A DNA stretch of 64,000 nucleotides from assembly GCA_036821905.1 (NCBI GenBank), contig DAISIR010000011.1, positions 1-64,000 on the forward strand. The letters run 5' to 3'. Origin of the DNA: Brooklawnia sp937867175. GTDB lineage: Bacteria > Actinomycetota > Actinomycetes > Propionibacteriales > Propionibacteriaceae. The position numbers were made by a program, and so were the translations under genes. This document shows positions 57,618 through 64,000 of the stretch, in pieces. Under the pieces are notes generated by a model. The model was not told the origin of the DNA. It saw nothing but the letters and a program-made list of their open reading frames with translations, and searched no databases. The first letter of the stretch is position 1, and each line of letters starts with the position of its first letter.

Positions 57618-60533
57618 ATGCTTGACATCAACTGGGCGGACGTACAGGCGCTGGTCGCCTCCGTGGGCCCGCAGCTGATCACCATCGGCGTGGTTCTGCT
57701 GCTGGCCATAGGCGTCACCATCGCGGTCCGAAAACTCAAGCCACCCACCCGGAAGTTCGCCCGAGCGCAGACCTGGATCGCTGCGGTCCTGGTTGTCGCG
57801 ATCTCCGTCACCACGATGCTCTACGGTGGCTTTCGCAACCTGCTCGACCTCGCCTCCGGTTCGGGAACCCTCAGCGAGGAGACGATGGCTTCAGCCAGCG
57901 AGCTGGGCAACCAGATCTCGGACGAGGGCATGGTGCTGCTGAAGAACCAGACCGGCACCCTTCCGCTGGCCGGCACCACCAAGGTGAACGTCTTCGGGTG
58001 GGCGTCGACCAACCCGGTCTACGGCGGCACCGGCTCCGGTTCGTTGTCGGCCACCCAAGAGGTGACCTCGCTGCTGGGTGGTCTGGCCAATGCTGGCTTC
58101 GAGACCAACCAGGACCTGTCGAACTTCTACACCGCCTACCGGGCCGATCGTCCGGTCGTCGGCATGTTCACCGCAGACTGGACGCTGCCGGAGCCGGCAG
58201 CGTCCACCTACCCCGCAGACCTGCTGGCCGGGGCGAAGGCCTTCTCTGACACCTCGATTGTCACCATCTCGCGTACCGGCGGCGAGGGGTACGACCTGCC
58301 ACAGAATGTGAACGCGGAGGTCGCCAGCAACGGGGCGTTCTCGTTTACGAACAACTCGACCGAGTACAACGAGTTCGCCGATGGTGACGGTATCTTGCAG
58401 TTGACCCGTTCCGAGCGCGACATGATCGATTTGGCCAAGCAGAGCTCCGAGACCCTGGTCGTGGTCTACAACGGTGCAAACGCCATGGAACTCGGCGAAC
58501 TGGCAGACGATCCCGAGGTGGACGCCATCGTCTGGGCGTTGCCCCCCGGCCAGGTCGGCTTCAACGCGTTGGGCCGGATCCTGGACGGCGAGACCAACCC
58601 GTCGGCCAAGACCCCCGACACCTTCGTCCGTGACCTGGGCCAGACCCCCACCGCGAAAAACTTCGGCGGCTTCACCTACACCAACATGGACGAGTTCGCA
58701 CAAACCTCGTTCTTCACCAAGCAGACGGTCCTGCCCAGCTTCGTGAACTACGTCGAAGGCATCTACGTGGGTTACCGATTCTGGGAGACCGCAGCCGCCG
58801 AGGGTGCGATCAACTATGACGCCTCGATTGTCTATCCGTTCGGTTACGGATTGTCCTACACCACCTTCACCCAGCAGATGGGGCCGGTCAGCCTCGCCAA
58901 CGGCAAGGTCTCGTTCGATGTGACGGTGACCAACACCGGCGATGTGGCTGGCAAGGATGTGGTCGAGGCCTACTACAACCCGCCCTACACCGAAGGCGGC
59001 ATTGAGAAGTCCGCGGTCAACCTGGTCGCCTATGACAAGACCGAACTGCTGGCACCGGGTGCGTCGCAGACCATCACCGTAACCTTCGACGACGACGACA
59101 TGGCGTCCTATGACGTCAAGAATGGCGGCGCCTACGTGCTGGAGGCCGGTCGCTATGACATCTCGCTGCGGTCGGATTCGCACACCGTCATCGACACCAA
59201 GCCGATCACCGTCGACCAGACCATCACCTACAACACTGCCGACAGCACCCACGATGGCGACCTGATCCCGGCCACCAACCAGTTCGATGCAGCAAAGGGA
59301 GAGGGCATCACCTACCTGTCGCGGGCCGGTAACTTCGCGAACTATGCGCAGTCGACCGCCGCTCCGGCCTCGTCCGAGCTGGCGGCAGACCTGAAGGCGA
59401 CCTTCGTTGTCAACAGCAACTACGACCCGACGGCGTTCAACAACGCCTCCGATGTCATGCCGACCACCGGCGCCAAGAACGGGCTGGTACTGGGTGACCT
59501 CGCCGGAGCCGACTTCAACGATCCGCGCTGGGAGCAGTTGCTCGACCAGATGACCTTCGATGAGATGAACACCCTGATCGCCAACGGCGGCTACCAGACC
59601 CCTGCGGCCAACTCCGTCGGCAAGATCCAGACCATCGACGTCGACGGCCCGGCCGCGTTGAACAACAACTTCACTGGTGTCGGCTCAATCGGCCTGCCGA
59701 TCAGTGTCTCGGTAGCCGCGACGTTCAACCAGGACCTCGCCCACCAGTTCGGCACCGTGATCGGCAAGATGGCCGAGGAGATGAACGTCTCGGGCTGGTA
59801 CGCCCCGGCGATGAACATCCACCGCAGCGCCTACGCCGGCCGCAACTTCGAGTACTTCTCCGAAGACCCGATCCTGTCCGGCAATCAGGTGGCCCAACAG
59901 GTCACCGGGGCCCGCGAACTGGGCGTCTATGCCTTCATCAAGCACTTCGCACTCAATGATCAAGAGACCAACCGCAACAACATGTTGATGACTTGGGCCG
60001 AGGAGCAGTCGATCCGCGAGATCTACCTGCGTCCCTTCGAGATCGCCGTCAAGGACGGCGGCGCACAAGCCGTGATGAGCGCGTTCAACTTCATCGGCAC
60101 CGTCTACGCCGGCGCAATGCCCGAACTGCTGCAAACCGTGCTGCGCGATCAGTGGGGCTTCCAGGGCATGGTGCTGACCGACTACTTCGGTGGCTACGGC
60201 TACCAGAACGCCGATCGGATCGTCCGCGGCGGCGGCGACGTCATGCTCGCCACCGTCGACATGGGGATCAACTACGTTCAGGACCGGTCGGCCACCTCGG
60301 TCATCGAAATGCGCCGGGCCGCCAAGAACATCCTGTTCACAACAGGCAACTCGAGGGTCTACGCCGATGGTCAACCCGAGGTGACGCGCGCACCGTGGGA
60401 GTTCATCGCTTGGGGTGTACTGGGCGCTCTCGGACTGGCACTGATCGGCCTTGAGGTGGTCGCCATCAAGCGCTTCCAGCGCCGCCGCAATGAGGCAGCT
60501 CAAGCAATGGGGTCCACCACCGCCGGCAGCTGA
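57618..60533 (+). CDS. Membrane-anchored GH3 glycosidase with swapped domain order
   Basis: A 971-residue protein. Two N-terminal transmembrane helices (about 18-38, 52-72) and one C-terminal helix (about 929-950) flank a GH3 enzyme in which the GH3 C-terminal sandwich and fibronectin-III-like domain (about 85-560) come before the TIM-barrel-type catalytic domain (about 640-900). The nucleophile is Asp855 in VLTDYFGG; EYFSEDPILSGN and IKHFALNDQE are also diagnostic. This reversed order is known from Butyrivibrio and Ruminococcus beta-glucosidases. It probably hydrolyses a beta-glycoside at the outer membrane face. Start at ATG 57618 (AGAGAGG upstream). Likely controlled by the adjacent two-component system. 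Confidence 0.87.
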   Translation: MLDINWADVQALVASVGPQLITIGVVLLLAIGVTIAVRKLKPPTRKFARAQTWIAAVLVVAISVTTMLYGGFRNLLDLASGSGTLSEETMASASELGNQISDEGMVLLKNQTGTLPLAGTTKVNVFGWASTNPVYGGTGSGSLSATQEVTSLLGGLANAGFETNQDLSNFYTAYRADRPVVGMFTADWTLPEPAASTYPADLLAGAKAFSDTSIVTISRTGGEGYDLPQNVNAEVASNGAFSFTNNSTEYNEFADGDGILQLTRSERDMIDLAKQSSETLVVVYNGANAMELGELADDPEVDAIVWALPPGQVGFNALGRILDGETNPSAKTPDTFVRDLGQTPTAKNFGGFTYTNMDEFAQTSFFTKQTVLPSFVNYVEGIYVGYRFWETAAAEGAINYDASIVYPFGYGLSYTTFTQQMGPVSLANGKVSFDVTVTNTGDVAGKDVVEAYYNPPYTEGGIEKSAVNLVAYDKTELLAPGASQTITVTFDDDDMASYDVKNGGAYVLEAGRYDISLRSDSHTVIDTKPITVDQTITYNTADSTHDGDLIPATNQFDAAKGEGITYLSRAGNFANYAQSTAAPASSELAADLKATFVVNSNYDPTAFNNASDVMPTTGAKNGLVLGDLAGADFNDPRWEQLLDQMTFDEMNTLIANGGYQTPAANSVGKIQTIDVDGPAALNNNFTGVGSIGLPISVSVAATFNQDLAHQFGTVIGKMAEEMNVSGWYAPAMNIHRSAYAGRNFEYFSEDPILSGNQVAQQVTGARELGVYAFIKHFALNDQETNRNNMLMTWAEEQSIREIYLRPFEIAVKDGGAQAVMSAFNFIGTVYAGAMPELLQTVLRDQWGFQGMVLTDYFGGYGYQNADRIVRGGGDVMLATVDMGINYVQDRSATSVIEMRRAAKNILFTTGNSRVYADGQPEVTRAPWEFIAWGVLGALGLALIGLEVVAIKRFQRRRNEAAQAMGSTTAGS

Positions 60534-60545
60534 CCGCAGAACCAC

Positions 60546-60579
60546 AAACGCCCCGCCGGGTCATTCCGGCGGGGCGTTT
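60546..60579 (+). terminator. Strong terminator after the first GH3 gene
   Basis: AAACGCCCCGCCGG pairs perfectly over 14 bases with CCGGCGGGGCGTTT around a six-base loop, 12 bases after the stop. It separates the first GH3 gene from the second, which has its own repeat-pair site and promoter region. Confidence 0.85.
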
Positions 60580-60595
60580 CGCTGCCCTCATCGAT

Positions 60596-60627
60596 CCGAT
60601 TGTGCGCGCCTTCGCACCGGTTGTGCG
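60596..60627 (+). promoter_or_regulatory. Direct-repeat pair (LytTR-type site) upstream of the second GH3 gene
   Basis: CCGATTGTGCG (60596-60606) and CCGGTTGTGCG (60617-60627) differ at one of 11 positions and are spaced by exactly 21 bases. They lie 104 bases before the GTG start of the second GH3 gene and just after the preceding terminator, where an activator site is expected. The core is shared with the site at 57471. Confidence 0.65.
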
Positions 60628-60730
60628 TCTGGGCGCCGCACACCTGAGAAGCGCTGATTTCATAGAAGTGTCCAAACTGCAAGACCGAAAGCCATTCGGC
60701 TCAAGGTCCGGTTCATCAACGGAGACGATA

Positions 60731-63115
60731 GTGACCGAAGAATTTTCTGTTCTTGAGAAGGCATCGCTGCTGAGCGGCAAGAACACCTGGCAATCGCGAG
60801 ACCTGCCCAACAAAGGCGTACGATCGATCTTCTTCTCGGACGGCCCGCACGGTGTGCGCAAGCAGGTTGGCTCGTCGGATCATCTGGGCCTCAACGCCTC
60901 CGAGCCGGCAACCTGTTTCCCCACCGCCGCCACCGTAGCCAACAGCTGGGACCCCCAACTCGGTGAAGAGATCGGGGTGGCGTTGGGAATTGAGGCCGCG
61001 TCGCTGCAAATCGACGTGCTGCTGGGGCCGGGCCTCAACATCAAGCGCAGCCCCCTTGGTGGTCGCAACTTCGAGTACTTCTCCGAAGACCCCTACCTCA
61101 GTGGCAAACTCGCCGCCGGCTACGTGCGCGGCATCCAATCCACCGGTGTGGCCGCCACCCCGAAGCACTACGCAGCCAACAGCCAAGAAACCCGGCGGAT
61201 GGCCTCCGACTCGGTCGTCGACGAACGCACCCTGCGCGAGATCTACCTGACCGGCTTCGAGATCGCCGTGCGGGAAGCCCATCCGCGGGCGCTGATGAGC
61301 AGCTACAACCTAGTCAACGGCACCTACGCCAACGAAAACGAGCACCTGCTCACCGAAATCCTCCGGCAGGAATGGGGCTTCGACGGGCTCGTCGTAACCG
61401 ACTGGGGCGGCGGCAACGACCCGGTCGCCGGGGCCGCCGCGGGCAGCAGCATCGAGATGCCGTCACCGGGGTTGGAACCAGTCCGCCTGCTGGCGACCGC
61501 CGTGGCGAATGGCACGCTGAGCCGAGCTGCCCTTGATGCCCGCGCCGGCGAGGTGCTGGCAATGGCGCGCAGCACCAGCCCGTCCGTCACGGAGTTCAAC
61601 GTCCAGGAGCACAACGAGTTGGCCCGCCGCGCCGCCGAGCAGAGCATGGTGCTGCTGCGCAATGAGGGCGCGCTGCTGCCGCTTCGTCCGGGCACCAAGG
61701 TCGCCCTGATCGGGGACATGGCGCAAACACCTCGCTACCAAGGTGCCGGGTCTTCGGTCGTCAACCCCACAATGCTGGTCTCGGCCCGCGAGACGATCGG
61801 CGACACCGAACTGGAGCTGGTCGGCTTCGGCCTAGGCTACCGGCGCAACAGCCCCCGCAACGCGGAGCTGGAGGACGCCGCTGTGGCCCTGGCCGCCAAA
61901 GCCGAGGTCGCGATCTTGTTCCTGGGGCTGGACGAGGTGGCCGAGTCGGAGGGCCGGGACCGGGATCACCTCAAGATCCCTGCGGCCCAGGTGAGCCTGC
62001 TGCGCGCAGTGGCGAAGGTCAACCCCAATGTCGTCGTCGTGCTCAGCGCGGGTTCTGCGGTGGAGATGCCCTGGATCGACGACACCACCGCGCTGCTGCA
62101 CGGCTACCTGTCGGGGCAAGCCGGGGCGCACGCCACCTGGGCTCTACTCACCGGAGCTGCGTCACCGTCCGGGAAGCTCGCCGAAACCTATCCCCTCGCG
62201 CTGTCGGATACCCCGACCCACGAACGGTTCCCCTCACTTGAGCAGCGCTCCGTCTACGCCGAGGGCCCCTTCGTGGGCTACCGCTACTACGACGCGGCCA
62301 GCAAACCAGTGCTGTTCCCCTTCGGTTTCGGCCTCAGCTATGCGACGTTCACCTACTCCGACCTGACCGTGCTCGACGACAGGGTGCGTTTCACCATCAC
62401 CAACACTTCCAAGGTGCCAGGCGCTGAGATCGCCCAGCTGTACGTGGGCCTTCCACAATCGGCCGTGCTGCGCCCGGACAAGGAACTGAAGGGGTTCGCC
62501 AAGGTGCATCTGGCCCCCGGGGAATCCCGCGAGGTGGAAATCGCCTTCGATACCTACACCTGGCGGCACTTCGACGCCCAGCTCAACACCTGGCAGGTGG
62601 AGGCCGGCGACTGGCAGGTGATGGTTGGCGCCAGCAGCGCCGACATCCGCTTGCAGGCCACGCATCGGGTGACGGGAACCGTCGTCAACCCCACAGCCGA
62701 CTCGGTGGTGGCACGAGACGCGATGCTGGCGGCCATCGCGCAGCCGGCGCCCGCGCGGGCGTCCGGCACGACCGGGAAGCGAGACCGTGTCGTCCTCGGC
62801 CGAAACGACCCCCTGCTGGACATGCGCTCGGCCAAGAGCCCGCTGGCCCGCCTGGCATATCGGTTCCTTGACTGGCGCAAGACGCGCAGCGAGGCCAAGG
62901 GCGTCCCCGACCTCAATATCGAATTCCTCTACAACATGCCATTCCGGGCCATCGCGAAGATGAGCGGCGGGGCCGTGAGCCTGGAAATGGTCGACGCGAT
63001 CCTCGAGGTGGTCAACGGTCGGCTGCTGCGTGGCCTCGGTCACCTGATCGGCGGATTCTTCGCACTGCGCAAGGCAGACCGGGCCACGCTGAATCAACTC
63101 AACGGCACCCACTGA
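60731..63115 (+). CDS. Cytoplasmic GH3 family glycosidase
   Basis: A 794-residue GH3 enzyme in the usual order: catalytic barrel (1-300), alpha/beta sandwich (about 320-535), fibronectin-III-like domain (about 560-660), and a C-terminal helical extension of about 90 residues (FLYNMPFRAIAKMSGGAVSLEM) common in Firmicutes/Bifidobacterium-type members. The nucleophile is Asp224 (VVTDWGGG); KHYAANSQE and RNFEYFSEDPYLSG are canonical. No signal peptide, so it acts inside the cell on imported or intracellular beta-glycosides. GTG start after GGAGA. It shares a transcript with the GtrA and GT2 genes downstream. Confidence 0.88.
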   Translation: MTEEFSVLEKASLLSGKNTWQSRDLPNKGVRSIFFSDGPHGVRKQVGSSDHLGLNASEPATCFPTAATVANSWDPQLGEEIGVALGIEAASLQIDVLLGPGLNIKRSPLGGRNFEYFSEDPYLSGKLAAGYVRGIQSTGVAATPKHYAANSQETRRMASDSVVDERTLREIYLTGFEIAVREAHPRALMSSYNLVNGTYANENEHLLTEILRQEWGFDGLVVTDWGGGNDPVAGAAAGSSIEMPSPGLEPVRLLATAVANGTLSRAALDARAGEVLAMARSTSPSVTEFNVQEHNELARRAAEQSMVLLRNEGALLPLRPGTKVALIGDMAQTPRYQGAGSSVVNPTMLVSARETIGDTELELVGFGLGYRRNSPRNAELEDAAVALAAKAEVAILFLGLDEVAESEGRDRDHLKIPAAQVSLLRAVAKVNPNVVVVLSAGSAVEMPWIDDTTALLHGYLSGQAGAHATWALLTGAASPSGKLAETYPLALSDTPTHERFPSLEQRSVYAEGPFVGYRYYDAASKPVLFPFGFGLSYATFTYSDLTVLDDRVRFTITNTSKVPGAEIAQLYVGLPQSAVLRPDKELKGFAKVHLAPGESREVEIAFDTYTWRHFDAQLNTWQVEAGDWQVMVGASSADIRLQATHRVTGTVVNPTADSVVARDAMLAAIAQPAPARASGTTGKRDRVVLGRNDPLLDMRSAKSPLARLAYRFLDWRKTRSEAKGVPDLNIEFLYNMPFRAIAKMSGGAVSLEMVDAILEVVNGRLLRGLGHLIGGFFALRKADRATLNQLNGTH

Positions 63116-63138
63116 TTTCAAAGGAGACGGCAAATACT

Positions 63139-63780
63139 ATGTGGCAAAACATCAAGCAATGGTGGGCTGGCTACAGCGAAAGGCACCCTGAACTCTCGAA
63201 ATTCCTGATGTTCTTCATCGTGAGCAATGGCGTCACCTTGCTCCAGATCATCGTGATGCCGCTGTTCCGGAACATCTTCGCGGGCACCGCGCTGATCGAC
63301 ACCAGTTTCCAGGTCTGGCCGGTCGGGACGAATGTCGACGGGTCCCCACACTTCATCTTCGACTACCCTGCCGGCCCGATCGTGGACGGCGTGGGTGGCG
63401 GTCTGGCGTATTTTCTCGCCGTTCAGCTCGCCATCCTCATTGCGCAGGTCATCAACTTCTTCGCGCAACGCAACGTCACCTTCAAGTCGAACAGCAGCAT
63501 CTGGAAGGCGGCCTTCTGGTACGTCATCGCCTACGTGCTGATCACGCTGTTCGCCGCCGCCGCACAAGGCTTCTACAAGGCGCCGGTCTACAGCTTCTTC
63601 ATGGATTCCCTCGGCTGGGGATCGGCCGGTGAGACCACTGCCGACATCATCACCATGATCATCAATTCGGCCATCTCGTTCTGGGTCTTCTACCCGATCT
63701 TCAAGGTCATCTTCAAGCAGGTTCCGGTGGAGGACGAAGACGCCGACGCCGCGGCGCGCGCCGTCGAGCAGGCCAACTAG
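63139..63780 (+). CDS. GtrA-like membrane protein
   Basis: A 213-residue protein with four transmembrane helices (about 22-42, 92-112, 128-148, 170-190) and the GtrA-type motif VINFFAQRNVTFKSNSSIWK (cited in part: INFFAQRNVTF). An unusually long loop between helices 1 and 2 (about 45-85) should face outside. Family members help move polyprenyl-linked sugars across the membrane. The ATG follows AAAGGAGA. It is 23 bases after the GH3 gene and followed by a GT2 gene, the usual partner. Confidence 0.8.
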   Translation: MWQNIKQWWAGYSERHPELSKFLMFFIVSNGVTLLQIIVMPLFRNIFAGTALIDTSFQVWPVGTNVDGSPHFIFDYPAGPIVDGVGGGLAYFLAVQLAILIAQVINFFAQRNVTFKSNSSIWKAAFWYVIAYVLITLFAAAAQGFYKAPVYSFFMDSLGWGSAGETTADIITMIINSAISFWVFYPIFKVIFKQVPVEDEDADAAARAVEQAN

Positions 63781-63804
63781 GCCTCGGGCAGGTAGGAGCC
63801 CGTC

Positions 63805-64000
63805 GTGAAGACCCTGTCAGTGGTTGTGCCGAGTTACAACTGTGAGGCGTATCTGTCGCGCTGCCTGGATTCCATGCTGCCGGCCACCGACGACATCGAA
63901 ATCCTGGTCGTCAACGACGGCTCCACAGATGGCACTGCTGACCTCGCCAGGCACTACGCCGAACGGAATCCGGGGATCGTCCGGGTGCTGACGAAACCCA
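63805..64000 (+). CDS. Family 2 glycosyltransferase, N-terminal part (truncated by window end)
   Basis: The GTG at 63805, after TAGGAG, opens a frame with LSVVVPSYNCEAYLSRCLDS and ILVVNDGSTDGTADLA, the nucleotide-sugar binding start of GT2 enzymes. Only 65 codons are in the window. With the GtrA-like protein it probably forms a polyprenyl-phosphate sugar loading and flipping pair in the two-component-regulated GH3 locus. Confidence 0.87.
   Translation, partial: MKTLSVVVPSYNCEAYLSRCLDSMLPATDDIEILVVNDGSTDGTADLARHYAERNPGIVRVLTKP

Overview
The window is one continuous stretch of high-GC DNA, densely packed with genes. Translational coupling is frequent (TGATG and ATGA overlaps) and GTG/TTG starts are common. 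The gene content is actinobacterial: GuaB1, PspA with PspAA, DUF3043, DUF4191, a type II DAHP synthase, adenylylated GlnA with GlnE and GlnA2, a MetAP-1c-like Map with an N-terminal extension, DUF2510, and an SCP family protein. I infer an actinobacterium, possibly of the order Propionibacteriales; the order-level guess is weak. I saw no rRNA, tRNA, CRISPR array, insertion sequence or prophage, and no intergenic stretch exceeds 300 bases.

Layout. 1-880: end of dhaK and dhaL (dihydroxyacetone phosphorylation). 903-5041 (minus): a coupled run plsC, a degenerate PlsC-like gene, aroG and threonine aldolase. 5120-8577: alpha/beta hydrolase, small membrane protein, HExxH membrane-anchored protein, M23 peptidase. 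8708-10738: exonuclease/GIY-YIG fusion and a lone RAM-domain protein. 10718-19243 (minus): one 8.5-kb gene for a cyclic beta-1,2-glucan synthase-like enzyme. 19346-25557: cyclophilin, a membrane protein, an HTH protein coupled to a prepilin peptidase, trpD, a receiver-like protein, guaB1. 25619-31005: ErpA-type Fe-S carrier, PspAA/PspA, DUF3043, gcvT, pepA. 31128-37869: E2 component of 2-oxoacid dehydrogenases, DUF4191, ABC-F ATPase, DUF4282 (broken by an assembly gap), glnA. 37967-39422: VOC protein and histidine phosphatase. 39559-44468: a five-gene envelope/exopolymer-type cassette (DUF4956, VTC domain, Cthe_2159-like lipoprotein, phosphodiester glycosidase, GT2-GtrA fusion). 44526-45892: cobU-cobS. 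46016-51966: DprE2-like reductase, glnE, SCP-like protein, glnA2. 52038-55274: DUF2510 protein, map, two membrane-associated proteins. 55412-64000: LytTR response regulator and GHKL kinase, a membrane-anchored domain-swapped GH3, a canonical GH3, a GtrA-like protein and the start of a GT2 glycosyltransferase.

Most notable. (1) In the final locus, two pairs of direct repeats (core CCGRTTGTG, 21-bp period, 9-bp repeat plus 12-bp spacer) sit 104-116 bases before each of the two GH3 genes. This is the geometry expected of LytTR-regulator sites, so the linked two-component system probably controls both glycosidases. (2) The DUF4956/VTC/Cthe_2159/phosphodiester glycosidase/GT2-GtrA cassette looks like an uncharacterised surface polymer system. 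(3) A three-element GlnR-type box lies directly upstream of glnA. (4) The 100-N gap is flanked by an identical 55-base sequence on both sides. It is a scaffold artefact, and closing it restores one intact DUF4282 gene. (5) A PlsC paralogue next to plsC has lost its catalytic histidine and its FPEGTR motif.

Nitrogen assimilation is well represented: GlnA carries the adenylylation tyrosine, GlnE modifies it, and GlnA2 lacks the site. Glycan metabolism is the other theme, with the glucan synthase, two GH3 enzymes, two GtrA-type membrane proteins and two GT2 domains.
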